Of a stretch of DNA of 64,000 bases, positions 44,485 to 53,283 are shown piece after piece. The notes under the pieces are model-generated. The model worked only from the letters and a program-made list of their open reading frames with translations, was not told the DNA's origin and searched no databases. This DNA comes from an uncultured Acetatifactor sp. (GTDB lineage: Bacteria > Bacillota > Clostridia > Lachnospirales > Lachnospiraceae). Each line of letters opens with the position of its first letter. Within the stretch, counting starts at the first letter, position 1. The DNA lies in the NCBI GenBank assembly GCA_910577235.1, contig CAJTMX010000020.1:1-64000 (forward strand). Direction: 5' to 3'. A program made the translations under genes and the position numbers.

Positions 44485-45258
44485 ATGAACAGCATGGAAA
44501 TTGTACTTCTTATCATTGGAGTGGTGGCTTTTGCGGCCAGTTTTTTGATTCCTATGGGCAAGGGGGATTCTCTGGCTCACGACAGGGAGATGGCCAGAGA
44601 CGAGATCGGCGACATGGTAGCCAAGGAGTTGGAGAGGATACGCAGCCAAGTGGACGACACGGTGGAAGAGGCCATAGGGTATGCTATGGAGAAGACAGAG
44701 CGCTCTCTGGAGAGAATATCCAATGAAAAGATCATGGCGGTGAACGAATACTCGGAGACCGTATTGCAGCAGATCAATAAGAGTCATCAGGAGATCATGT
44801 TTTTATACGACATGCTCAACACCAAACACGACAATCTGAAAAATACGGCCACGGAGATGGAGAAGAGACTCAAAGAGGCGGAGATTGCCAGCAAGGAAGT
44901 GGAGGCAGTGACAAGAGAGGCGGAGATGGCGCTGCGCGAAACGGAAGCGGCGACCCAGATGGCACGTCAGGTCGTGACGCCGGCTTTTCAGGCGCTGCAG
45001 GCAGGAGTCATATCAGATGAAGAGATAGATCTTCTGTTGCCGCCGCAGACACCGTCTCTCGAGGAGGAAGATACACCCCAGCCGCAGCAGGAGTCTCAGG
45101 AGCTGCAGGGGGCGGAGAGCTACAGCAATAAAAATGACAGTATTCTGGAGCTGCACCGTCAGGGACGGTCTGATGTGAACATTGCCAGAGCGCTGGACCT
45201 GGGGGTTGGCGAAGTGAAACTGGTTATCGATTTGTTTGAAGGAAGAAATAATTCATGA
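44485..45258 (+). CDS. Membrane-anchored coiled-coil protein, SwrB/YlxL positional equivalent
   Basis: This 257-residue protein has one N-terminal transmembrane helix (about 5-22), a long coiled coil (about 28-170), a Pro/Gln/Glu-rich linker, and a C-terminal helix-turn-helix-like end (ILELHRQGRSDVNIARALDL near 222-241). In Bacillus, swrB (ylxL), also an N-anchored protein, sits between sigD and rpsB and promotes export gate maturation. The likeness here is in place and architecture; sequence homology is not shown. Its stop overlaps the next start. Confidence 0.7.
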   Translation: MNSMEIVLLIIGVVAFAASFLIPMGKGDSLAHDREMARDEIGDMVAKELERIRSQVDDTVEEAIGYAMEKTERSLERISNEKIMAVNEYSETVLQQINKSHQEIMFLYDMLNTKHDNLKNTATEMEKRLKEAEIASKEVEAVTREAEMALRETEAATQMARQVVTPAFQALQAGVISDEEIDLLLPPQTPSLEEEDTPQPQQESQELQGAESYSNKNDSILELHRQGRSDVNIARALDLGVGEVKLVIDLFEGRNNS

Positions 45259-45953
45259 ATAGAACAAGGCTAAAATATTATTTGCGGGCTTTGGGCGTAG
45301 GTATCGTTGTGACTGCGTTTCTGATGGGATACAGCCAGAAGGGACAGGCCCGGATGACGGACGAGGAAATTCTTCGGAGAGCGGCAGAATTGGGAATGAC
45401 AGATCATGAGGGGGTGCTGGCGGAGCTTGCCACAGCCACACCAAAGCCGGACGGACCGGTGTCTGCGGCAGAGCCCACGGCCCAGCCTGCAGCTACTCCG
45501 GAGGCTGGGCCTACAGAGGAGCCGGAGGAGCAATCGTTATCCGGCTCTGCGGCGGATTCCATGGCGGAGCCTGCCGTGGACCCCACTGAGGAGCCCACGA
45601 TTTCCACGGCAGATCCTACAGAGAGCCCCACGGCAGATCCTACAGCCGGTCCCACGGCAAAACCCACGGCAGATCCTACAGCCGGTCCTACGGCGACTTC
45701 CACAGCGAGGCCTACGGAGGCAACTTACCCGGAACAAACGGGAGAGACGGTCACGCTGGTGGTCAACAGAGGCGAGAGCTCCGTGACGGTCAGCAAAAGT
45801 TTACAGGAGCTGGGATTGGTGGAAGATTATAAGGCATACGACCGTTTTTTGTGTGACAACGGATACGATCATTCCATCAGCACCGGAACCTATGAGATAC
45901 CGTTGGATGCCTCCGATGAAGATATTGCATGGATCATAACAAAAAAGCGATAA
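45255..45953 (+). CDS. Membrane-anchored protein with Pro/Thr repeats and MltG-like C terminus
   Basis: The 232-residue protein has an N-terminal hydrophobic segment (about 10-26), then MTDEEILRRAAELGM, a long Pro/Thr/Ala/Glu-rich linker (about 55-160) with repeats like ADPTAGPTAKPT, and a C-terminal part (about 168-232) starting VTLVVNRGESSVTVSKSL and ending TYEIPLDASDEDIAWI, which resembles the N-terminal LysM-like part of MltG (YceG) lytic transglycosylases. The catalytic MltG domain is absent. It may bind the wall or span it. ATG 45255 overlaps the previous stop as ATGA. Confidence 0.7.
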   Translation: MNRTRLKYYLRALGVGIVVTAFLMGYSQKGQARMTDEEILRRAAELGMTDHEGVLAELATATPKPDGPVSAAEPTAQPAATPEAGPTEEPEEQSLSGSAADSMAEPAVDPTEEPTISTADPTESPTADPTAGPTAKPTADPTAGPTATSTARPTEATYPEQTGETVTLVVNRGESSVTVSKSLQELGLVEDYKAYDRFLCDNGYDHSISTGTYEIPLDASDEDIAWIITKKR

Positions 45954-45987
45954 AAACCTTGCAAACAGGTTTTATTTGTGGTATACT
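45953..45987 (+). promoter_or_regulatory. rpsB promoter overlapping a hairpin
   Basis: TTGCAA (45959-45964) and TATACT (45982-45987), 17 bases apart with TGG before the -10, form a strong extended -10 promoter for rpsB-tsf. The -35 lies in a hairpin, AAAACCT/AGGTTTT with a seven-base loop (45953-45973), right after the previous stop; its T-rich 3' arm could act as a weak terminator for the motility operon. Confidence 0.75.
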
Positions 45988-45993
45988 CGAAAC

Positions 45994-46149
45994 GTTGTAA
46001 AAACACACGCGCTTTTATCCGGCAGTGGTGTTCCGCTCAGTGCGGGATAGCGGCCGGAGATGGCCGGAGCTTTAACGCGGCAAAGGCAGAGAGAAAGCGC
46101 GGAGGACGGCACCGGGAAACGGGCCGATTAACCAAACGGAGGTAGAGAC
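45994..46149 (+). other. rpsB 5' leader region
   Basis: About 155 bases of GC-rich, non-coding leader with short complementary blocks (for example GGCCGG repeated near 46050-46070) lie between the promoter and rpsB. Ribosomal protein S2 operons in many bacteria have leader RNAs bound by S2. I cannot fold this by eye with certainty, so an autoregulatory leader is only suggested. Confidence 0.4.
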
Positions 46150-46902
46150 ATGAGCGTTATTTCTATGAAACAGTTACTTGAAGCAGGTGTCCATTTCGGA
46201 CATCAGACCAGAAGATGGAACCCCAAGATGGCTCCCTATATCTTCACCGAGAGAAACGGCATCCATATCATTGACCTGCAGAAGTCTGTAGTCAAGGTGG
46301 ACGAGGCATACAAGGCCGTTTCCGAGATCGCGGCACAGGGAGGCACCATTCTGTTTGTCGGCACCAAGAAACAGGCGCAGGACGCAGTGAAGACCGAGGC
46401 CGAGCGCTGCGGTATGTATTATGTAAATGAGAGATGGCTGGGCGGTATGCTGACCAACTTCAAGACCATTCAGTCCCGTATCGGCAGACTGCGCGCTATT
46501 GAGACTATGTCCACAGACGGTACTTTTGATGTACTGCCCAAGAAGGAAGTTATCCAGCTTAAGAAAGAGTGGGAGAAACTGGAGAAGAACCTGGGCGGCA
46601 TCAAGGATATGACCAGAATTCCCGATGCAATCTTTGTGGTTGATCCCAAAAAGGAGAAGATCTGCGTACAGGAGGCTCACTCTCTGGGTATCACATTGAT
46701 CGGTATCGGCGATACCAACTGTGATCCCGAAGAGCTGGATTATATCATCCCCGGCAATGACGATGCCATCAGAGCCGTCAAGCTGATCGTGGCCAAGATG
46801 GCTGACGCCGTGATTGAGGCAAATCAGGGTGAGGCAGTGTACACCGAAGAGGATGTTCAGACCGAGGCAACCGATATCGAGGAAGTGGCAGAGGAGCAGT
46901 AA
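46150..46902 (+). CDS. rpsB: 30S ribosomal protein S2
   Basis: This 250-residue ribosomal protein starts MSVISMKQLLEAGVHFGHQT and contains RRWNPKMAPYIFTERNGIHI-type sequence and WLGGMLTNFKTI, classic S2 motifs, with an acidic Glu-rich tail. ATG 46150 follows CGGAGGTAG. It starts the rpsB-tsf unit. Confidence 0.98.
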   Translation: MSVISMKQLLEAGVHFGHQTRRWNPKMAPYIFTERNGIHIIDLQKSVVKVDEAYKAVSEIAAQGGTILFVGTKKQAQDAVKTEAERCGMYYVNERWLGGMLTNFKTIQSRIGRLRAIETMSTDGTFDVLPKKEVIQLKKEWEKLEKNLGGIKDMTRIPDAIFVVDPKKEKICVQEAHSLGITLIGIGDTNCDPEELDYIIPGNDDAIRAVKLIVAKMADAVIEANQGEAVYTEEDVQTEATDIEEVAEEQ

Positions 46903-46921
46903 AGCGGAACAGGAGGATAAT

Positions 46922-47860
46922 ATGGCAGAGATTACCGCATCAATGGTAAAAGAGCTGCGCGAGATGACTGGCGCAGGTATGATGGATTGTAAAAAAGCCC
47001 TCAATGAGACGGGTGGAAATATGGATGAGGCTGTGGAGGCTCTGAGAAAGAGCGGTCAGGCTAAAGCAGTGAAAAAGGAAAGCCGTATCGCGGCGGAGGG
47101 CATTTGCCGCATCGCGGTCAAGAACGATACTACGGCGGCTGTGGTAGAGGTTAATTCCGAGACAGACTTTGTCGCCAAGAACGAGACCTTCCAGCAGTTT
47201 GTAGAGGCGGTTGCCCAGCAGGCAGTGGAGTCTGACGCGGCTGACATGGACGCGTTCCTCGCGGAGCAGTGGAATGCGGAGGCAGGCAAGACCGTACAGG
47301 AAGCCTTGGTGGATAAGATCGCCGTGATCGGTGAAAAGCTGAGTATCCGCAGATTTGAAAAGGTAGTTGCAGCCAATGGCTGTGTGGTATCCTATGTGCA
47401 TGGCGGCGGCCGTATCGGCGTTATCGTTGAGGCTGAGACCAATGTGGTGAACGCCGCGGTGAAAGAGGCGCTGACCAATCTTGCAATGCAGGTGGCTGCG
47501 CTGAATCCCAAATATGTGGTTACCGAGGAGGTATCCGAGGAATTCAAGGCGCATGAGAGAGAGATCATCTCCGCACAGATCCAGCAGGACCCCAAGATGG
47601 CGGGCAAGCCCGAGAAGGTTATCGAGGGCGCTGTTGAAGGACGTCTCAAGAAGGAACTGAAAGAGGTATGCCTGCTGGAGCAGGTGTATGTAAAAGCCGA
47701 GGACGGCAAGCAGACCGTAGCTCAGTATGTAGCTCAGGTAGCTAAAGAAAACAGCGCGGATCTGAAGATTAAGAGATTCGTTCGCTTTGAGACCGGCGAG
47801 GGCCTGGAGAAGAAGAACGAGGACTTCGCGGCTGAAGTTGCCGCGCAGATGGGCAAATAA
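46922..47860 (+). CDS. tsf: Translation elongation factor Ts
   Basis: The 312-residue nucleotide exchange factor for EF-Tu has the N-terminal UBA-like part with VKELREMTGAGMMDCKKAL (8-26), then SETDFVAKNETF and YVHGGGRIGVIVE. ATG 46922 follows AGGAGGATA; the frame is open further upstream inside rpsB but that part is not coding. Confidence 0.97.
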   Translation: MAEITASMVKELREMTGAGMMDCKKALNETGGNMDEAVEALRKSGQAKAVKKESRIAAEGICRIAVKNDTTAAVVEVNSETDFVAKNETFQQFVEAVAQQAVESDAADMDAFLAEQWNAEAGKTVQEALVDKIAVIGEKLSIRRFEKVVAANGCVVSYVHGGGRIGVIVEAETNVVNAAVKEALTNLAMQVAALNPKYVVTEEVSEEFKAHEREIISAQIQQDPKMAGKPEKVIEGAVEGRLKKELKEVCLLEQVYVKAEDGKQTVAQYVAQVAKENSADLKIKRFVRFETGEGLEKKNEDFAAEVAAQMGK

Positions 47861-47884
47861 TTTGCACAGTTAAGAACAATGGAT

Positions 47885-47940
47885 AAAAGCAGAAAGAAAT
47901 CTCAGACAGATTTCGCTCTGCTTTTATTTTATATATATGC
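47885..47940 (+). terminator. Rho-independent terminator of rpsB-tsf
   Basis: AAAAGCAGA pairs with TCTGCTTTT (47927-47935), and an inner GAAATCT/AGATTTC stem extends it around a short loop. An ATTTTATATAT tail follows. It closes the rpsB-tsf unit. Confidence 0.88.
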
Positions 47941-47946
47941 AATATA

Positions 47947-47975
47947 TTGTATAATCGGTGTATTTCTGTTATAAT
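47947..47975 (+). promoter_or_regulatory. Sigma-A promoter of the CPBP protease gene
   Basis: TTGTAT (47947-47952) and a perfect TATAAT (47970-47975) are 17 bases apart, with TGT before the -10 giving an extended -10. It lies between the tsf terminator and the ATG at 48054. Confidence 0.7.
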
Positions 47976-48053
47976 TATTTAAATGTATAAATGAACAAAC
48001 GCAAGTGGTTTTGCAATTACCGAATTAATAATAACGGAAAGGAACGAAAGATT

Positions 48054-48950
48054 ATGAGTAAAGGTAAGAGAGCTGGCTGGCTGGGGCTGGGCGTATGCGC
48101 GCTGGTGGCCGCGATATGTGTACAGCTGGTATGCAGCATGGTGGTGATGTTTTTTTACTGTATAGCACAAGGATTCAAAATGGCTGCGGCGGGAATCAGT
48201 CAGGCAGATATCATGGCGGAAATGATGAACAGCGTGGGGCAGATAACAGGCATTGTCATGGTGGTAGCCGGCGTATTGCTTTTGTTTGTATTTATCCCAT
48301 GGTATTACTTTGGCTGCGGCAGACCGAAGATCAGCCGGGAACTGGTCGGGAGGACGTTTGCTCCCCGGACTTTGGCGGTGGTAGCGGTGATCGCGGTGGG
48401 ACTGAACTATGGAATTAACTGCCTGATGCTTTCGATCAATATTGCGGCTCCCCAGGCATTGGAAAAATATAATCAGCTGATGGAGGCCGCCGGATTGGGT
48501 GTCAGTCCCTGGGCCAACGCGGCGGCGGTCATTTTGGCACCTCTGGGAGAAGAGCTGATATTCCGAGGCGTGGTCTTTTATTATGCCTGCAGGGCTGTCA
48601 GCGGTATGAAGAATGCCAGAACGGCATTCTGGTTTGCCAATATTTTTCAGGCGTTGTTGTTCGGGCTGTATCATATGAATGTGGTGCAGGGTATATATGC
48701 GTTTTTTATCGCTCTGGCTCTGGGATATCTGTGCCAGCGGTACCGCAGCGTGATACCGGGTATGCTGGCCCATCTGGTGTTCAACGGTATGTCCACGCTG
48801 TTTGACGGTGTGCTCTATGCTTGGATACCGGAGGAAAGTCTGCTCTGGTGCAGTGTGATCGGGGTAACAGGTATTGCGGTGGTGGTGGCGGTTATGGCGC
48901 TGAACGGTTTACCTATGGCCGAAAATAAACGGAATGTTGCACAATCGTAA
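48054..48950 (+). CDS. CPBP family intramembrane metalloprotease
   Basis: This 298-residue multi-pass protein (about seven hydrophobic segments) has all CPBP/Abi motifs: EEL-IFR (Glu166, Glu167, Arg171), FGLYH (Phe203, His207) and HLVFN (His240, Asn244). The family includes Rce1 prenyl proteases and bacteriocin self-immunity proteins; no bacteriocin gene is seen here. ATG 48054 follows GGAAAGGAACG; the frame runs upstream to 47991. It is transcribed alone and precedes the transporter locus. Confidence 0.9.
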   Translation: MSKGKRAGWLGLGVCALVAAICVQLVCSMVVMFFYCIAQGFKMAAAGISQADIMAEMMNSVGQITGIVMVVAGVLLLFVFIPWYYFGCGRPKISRELVGRTFAPRTLAVVAVIAVGLNYGINCLMLSINIAAPQALEKYNQLMEAAGLGVSPWANAAAVILAPLGEELIFRGVVFYYACRAVSGMKNARTAFWFANIFQALLFGLYHMNVVQGIYAFFIALALGYLCQRYRSVIPGMLAHLVFNGMSTLFDGVLYAWIPEESLLWCSVIGVTGIAVVVAVMALNGLPMAENKRNVAQS

Positions 48951-48955
48951 ACAAA

Positions 48956-49012
48956 TCTTAAGAATTATTCATGAAGTCTTAAGATACATTTTGTATACAT
49001 GTGTGTTATACT
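48956..49012 (+). promoter_or_regulatory. Tandem TCTTAAGA sites and promoter of the transporter locus
   Basis: Two perfect palindromes TCTTAAGA (48956-48963 and 48977-48984) are 21 bases apart, two helical turns, with a related TTCATGA midway. TATACT (49007-49012) is a good -10, but the -35 region right after the second site (48984-48989, ATACAT) is poor. This layout fits a promoter switched on by a regulator bound on one DNA face, such as an OmpR-type response regulator. Confidence 0.6.
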
Positions 49013-49078
49013 GTATTGGTGATAAGCTATTCCTGACGGGGACAGGATATCGAGGTTCCCGCAGAAAAGGAGGAGAGT

Positions 49079-51388
49079 ATGAGAAGAACTGGTATAAAAA
49101 AATTACTGACGTTTGCGCTGGCGGCTGTTTTGACTTTGTCTTTGGCGGCCTGCGGCGAAGAAAAGGAGCAGCCGGTAGAGGGATTTGTATATGTTCCTGA
49201 GTTTGTGGACCTTACTCCAAAGGAAGGTGAGGATAATATGAGTGACCCCATGCTGCGGGGAGGGAATCTGTATTATTCGGTCTACAGCTGGGACGAGGAA
49301 ACCCAAACCAGCGAGGAGAAGTATTATCGTCAGAATCTGACCACAGGGGAAAAAACTGAGCTGCCACTGAATCTGAAAATAGAGGGCACGGATTGGTCCT
49401 ATCCCATGGGGGGGCTGAACTTTGATCAGGACAATAATATCATCTGTCTGCTGAGCGCGTCCAAGACTGACGAGAACGGGAATTACAGCCAGTCATTCCA
49501 TATGCTGAAATTTGACGCGGAGGGGAATAGATTGGTGGAACAGGATATCACCGAAGCTATGAAACTGGAGGGCAACGACAATACCTATGCCCAGTCGGTG
49601 GTAGTGGATAAGGAAGGCAGAGTGTTCATGCAGATAAGCGGCGGAGGCATGAACAGCGGAAACACCTTTATCGTAGTTCTGGACGCGGAGGGGAAACTGT
49701 TGGCGAAGATTGACGCCGGTACCGACTGGATCAACGCGATGGGCATTGCGGCGGACGGTACGGTTTTGGTCACTCGCTCAAGCGGTTCTGGCACGGAGTG
49801 CCTGGAGGTAGATCTGGCCAATAAGTCGATGGGTAAATCTCACGCAGGCGTGCCTAACTCTTACAGCAGCAGTTCTTTGATCTCTACGCCGGATGGCGGA
49901 CTGCTGATCAACGACGGTTCCAGACTTTGGAAATATGATCTGGCCACGGAGACTACAGAGGAGATTCTGACCTGGACGGACTGCGATATCAACGGCAACT
50001 ATGTAGAGATGATACAGACACTGGAAGACGGAAGAATTGCCGTTCTGTCCAGAAACTGGTCAAAGAATACGCAGGAGCTTGCCTACCTGACCAAAACGGA
50101 AGCCGCCAAGGTGACACAGAAGGAGATCATCACTCTGGCTACCATGTGGTCCAGTTCGGACTTGCAGGAGGCCGTAGTCAACTTTAACAAGCAGAGCGAT
50201 ACTTATAAGGTACGGATCGATACATATTTTGACGATAGCACTGAGTGGTCGGAAACCAAGTATCAGGATGCGGTCACGGCGCTGAACAATGCCATTACCA
50301 GCAGCAATTGTCCTGATATTATAGATCTGTCCAACAGCAATATCAACAATTACGTATCCAAAGGTCTTTTGAGGGATCTGTCCTCCTATCTGGAGAGCAG
50401 TTCCGTGAAGAGAGAGGATCTGATGGAGGCCGTGCTGGATGCATATACCTTTGAGGATACGCTGGTGTGTATTCCCACCAAGTTTTCCATCGCTACCATT
50501 ATGGGACGTACCTCTCAGTTGGGAGACCGTACCAGCTGGACCATCAAGGATGTTATGGAATTTTCGGCGCAGTATCCGGATGCCAAACTCTTTAATTACT
50601 CCAGTAAAGCCACTATGCTGGCTACCTGCCTGCAGTACAGCAGTGAGTCCTTTATAGATTACGCTGCCGGGAAGTGCAATTTTGAGAGTCAGGATTTTTT
50701 GGATATCTTGGAGTTTTGCAATACCTTTGAGGCAGAGACGGATTGGGACCGGGAGGGCGAGAGTTTTCCCAAGCAGATTTCAGAGGGGAAGATCCTGCTC
50801 AATCAAATGTATGTCTCCGATATGGAAGAGATGCAGATGTATTCCTTGATGTTCAATGAGCCCATCACCTTTATCGGGTATCCCACAGTGGACGGTACTA
50901 ACGGAAACCGCATCAATGGACAGGACTGTTACGCCATCACCACCAAGAGCAAAAATCCCGACGGCGCCTGGGCATTTATAGAATCCATGCTGCAGTATGA
51001 GAAACCGGACGAATATGGATATTATAACGGTTTTCCTGTCCGCAAGGATATTCTGGAGGAAGTCTTTGAGCTTGCCATGAAAGAAAACGGCTCTTATGAC
51101 GAGAACGGCAACATTATGTTGGACGCCAACGGCGAACCTATGATATGGCCCAAGACTACCTGGGGCTATGATGACTGGAGCGCCGAGATATATGCGGCTA
51201 CGCCGGAACAGGTACAGGCGGTGAGGGATCTGATCGACAGCGCGGTGGCAGGTTCCAATAATGATGAGACCATACTCAATATCATCACAGAGGAGGCGCA
51301 GGGATACTTTGAGGGGCAGAAGAGCGCTCAGGATGTGGCCAGCGTGATCCAGAGCCGTGTACAGACCTATATAAGTGAGAACCGTTAA
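49079..51388 (+). CDS. Large solute-binding lipoprotein with N-terminal propeller-like domain
   Basis: This 769-residue lipoprotein has a signal peptide ending in LAAC (Cys25). About residues 55-345 consist of repeated short strands with turn phrases such as FDAEGNRLV, VLDAEGKLLA, IAADGTVLV and TLEDGRIAVL, resembling a beta propeller. From about residue 350 (EIITLATMWSSSDLQEAVV) it follows the ABC solute-binding family 1 pattern, with CPDIIDLSN and a C-terminal AQDVASVIQSRV. Two permease genes follow, so it probably captures a sugar or glycan. ATG 49079 follows AAAGGAGGAG. The paralogue at 56240 has the same layout. Confidence 0.82.
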   Translation: MRRTGIKKLLTFALAAVLTLSLAACGEEKEQPVEGFVYVPEFVDLTPKEGEDNMSDPMLRGGNLYYSVYSWDEETQTSEEKYYRQNLTTGEKTELPLNLKIEGTDWSYPMGGLNFDQDNNIICLLSASKTDENGNYSQSFHMLKFDAEGNRLVEQDITEAMKLEGNDNTYAQSVVVDKEGRVFMQISGGGMNSGNTFIVVLDAEGKLLAKIDAGTDWINAMGIAADGTVLVTRSSGSGTECLEVDLANKSMGKSHAGVPNSYSSSSLISTPDGGLLINDGSRLWKYDLATETTEEILTWTDCDINGNYVEMIQTLEDGRIAVLSRNWSKNTQELAYLTKTEAAKVTQKEIITLATMWSSSDLQEAVVNFNKQSDTYKVRIDTYFDDSTEWSETKYQDAVTALNNAITSSNCPDIIDLSNSNINNYVSKGLLRDLSSYLESSSVKREDLMEAVLDAYTFEDTLVCIPTKFSIATIMGRTSQLGDRTSWTIKDVMEFSAQYPDAKLFNYSSKATMLATCLQYSSESFIDYAAGKCNFESQDFLDILEFCNTFEAETDWDREGESFPKQISEGKILLNQMYVSDMEEMQMYSLMFNEPITFIGYPTVDGTNGNRINGQDCYAITTKSKNPDGAWAFIESMLQYEKPDEYGYYNGFPVRKDILEEVFELAMKENGSYDENGNIMLDANGEPMIWPKTTWGYDDWSAEIYAATPEQVQAVRDLIDSAVAGSNNDETILNIITEEAQGYFEGQKSAQDVASVIQSRVQTYISENR

Positions 51389-51402
51389 GGAGGCTGGGAG
51401 CC

Positions 51403-52308
51403 TTGAAGAAGTTAAAGCAGAAAAAGCCCCATACCGCTATGGGGAAACGATTAAAGAGGGAAAAGAGAAGCTCGGGACTGTTTTTGGTCCCCAGCTTTCT
51501 CGGGGTGATGACCTTTTTTGTAGTCCCTTTTATCGTGATCATCTATTATGCGCTGGTGGATAATCCGATCACCCGTGAATTTGTGTTTTTAGATAACTTT
51601 AAAAATATTATTAATAACGCGGCGTTTCGCATGGCCGTGTCTAACACGGTCAAGTTTGCCGGTATATCGGTTCCTCTGGCAGTAGTATTGTCTCTGTTGC
51701 TGGCTATACTGTTGGAGTCCAAGATTCCGTTCAGAAGCCAGTTCAGAACGTTTTTCTTAACCCCCATGATGGTGCCGGTGGCATCGGTGGTGCTGATCTG
51801 GCAGGTACTGTTCCACTATAACGGAGTAGCAAACGACATGCTGGCCGTGTTTGGTGGAGGCCCTATCGACTGGTTTAAGTCGGACTTGGGCAGGATTGTG
51901 CTTACAATACTGTTTCTGTGGAAAAATCTGGGATATAATATGATCCTGTTTATGGCGGCTCTGTCCAGTATCCCCAAGGATATTCTGGAGGTGGCCCGCA
52001 TGGAGAGCGCCACGGCATTGCAGACGTTCTTCCATATAAAGATACGGTATCTGTCATCTACGATACTGTTTGTGACGATCATGTCACTGATCAATTCCTT
52101 CAAAGTATTCCGTGAGATATATCTGCTGACAGGTGACTATCCCTTCGACAGTATCTATATGTTGCAGACTTTCATGAATAATACTTTCCGGAAACTTGAT
52201 TATCAGAAACTCTCCTCTGCGGCTGTGCTCATGTCCATCGCGATGGTAATTATCATCGGCCTGCTGTTTATCGTGGAGAATCACTTTGGAAAGGATGTGG
52301 AGGGATGA
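51403..52308 (+). CDS. Sugar ABC transporter permease (UgpA/LacF type)
   Basis: This 301-residue permease has six predicted transmembrane helices and the EAA-loop region EVARMESATALQTFFHI facing an ATPase. A basic N terminus precedes the first helix (about 24-50). The start is TTG 51403, nine bases after AAGGAGG; ATG 51439 is a less well-placed alternative. It overlaps the next permease by four bases. Confidence 0.9.
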   Translation: MKKLKQKKPHTAMGKRLKREKRSSGLFLVPSFLGVMTFFVVPFIVIIYYALVDNPITREFVFLDNFKNIINNAAFRMAVSNTVKFAGISVPLAVVLSLLLAILLESKIPFRSQFRTFFLTPMMVPVASVVLIWQVLFHYNGVANDMLAVFGGGPIDWFKSDLGRIVLTILFLWKNLGYNMILFMAALSSIPKDILEVARMESATALQTFFHIKIRYLSSTILFVTIMSLINSFKVFREIYLLTGDYPFDSIYMLQTFMNNTFRKLDYQKLSSAAVLMSIAMVIIIGLLFIVENHFGKDVEG

Positions 52309-53261
52309 GCAAGCCAAAGAAACCCCTGCAGCCTTGGGAAGCGGAGCTGGATAAGGTCAGGAAGGCGGCCAAAAGGCGCCGGGCCTGGTCCTATACCAAG
52401 CGAGGTTTTGGCACAGTGTTTGCCGCCTTTTTCGCGATATTGTTCCTAATGCCCATTGTGCTGACAATCACCAACTCCTTTATGGCCTCCTCGGAGATCA
52501 GTTCCAACTACGGTATGGTGTTTGCCACCACCTCCTCCGGGGGAAAGGTGTACATAGCGGAGAAGGTGAATCTGAAATTTATACCGGATATGGTATCCTT
52601 CAGTCAATACGTGACTGTGTTGTTCAAAAGTCCGGAGTATCTGCTGAAGTTCTGGAATTCGGTGATCCTGGTGGGGCCCATAGTGGTCTTTCAGCTGACA
52701 GTGGCTACGCTGGCCTCCTACGGGTTTTCCAGATACCGGGGAAGGATCAGAGAGATTATTTTTTTCCTGTATATCATATTGATGCTGATGCCCTATCAGG
52801 TAACGCTGGTGCCCAACTATCTGGTGTCTGACTGGCTGAATATCCTGGATACCAGGTGGGCGATCTGGCTGCCGGGCATTTTTTCTCCTTTTGCGGTATT
52901 CCTGCTGACTAAGTTTATGCGGCGTATTCCCATCTCGCTGGTGGAGGCGGCACAGATTGACGGAGCGGGAGAGTGGCAGATTTTCGCGAAGGTCTGCTTT
53001 CCCCTGTGTAAGGGTGCCATTGCGTCGGCAGCGATTCTGGTGTTTATCGACTATTGGAACATGGTAGAACAGCCGCTGATCCTGCTGGCGGACGCGGAGA
53101 TGCATCCGCTGTCGGTATTTCTCAGTAAGATCAATTCCGGTGAGATCGGCCTTGCCTTTGCCGTAGCGACGATCTATATGGTTCCCGGCCTGTTGGTCTT
53201 CTTATACGGAGAAGAATATCTGGTGGATGGTATCACCTATCAAGGTGGAGTAAAGGGTTAA
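52305..53261 (+). CDS. Sugar ABC transporter permease (MalG/UgpE type)
   Basis: The 318-residue partner permease has six helices and the EAA motif VEAAQIDGAGEWQIF (about 220-235). Compared with typical MalG-type permeases it has an extra extracytoplasmic stretch after helix 1 (about 60-105, ASSEISSNYGMVFA onward). No ATP-binding subunit is encoded in the locus; Firmicutes sugar importers often share a distant MsmK-type ATPase. ATG 52305 overlaps the previous stop. Confidence 0.9.
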   Translation: MSKPKKPLQPWEAELDKVRKAAKRRRAWSYTKRGFGTVFAAFFAILFLMPIVLTITNSFMASSEISSNYGMVFATTSSGGKVYIAEKVNLKFIPDMVSFSQYVTVLFKSPEYLLKFWNSVILVGPIVVFQLTVATLASYGFSRYRGRIREIIFFLYIILMLMPYQVTLVPNYLVSDWLNILDTRWAIWLPGIFSPFAVFLLTKFMRRIPISLVEAAQIDGAGEWQIFAKVCFPLCKGAIASAAILVFIDYWNMVEQPLILLADAEMHPLSVFLSKINSGEIGLAFAVATIYMVPGLLVFLYGEEYLVDGITYQGGVKG

Positions 53262-53283
53262 AGAACTTCAATATAGAAAGGGT

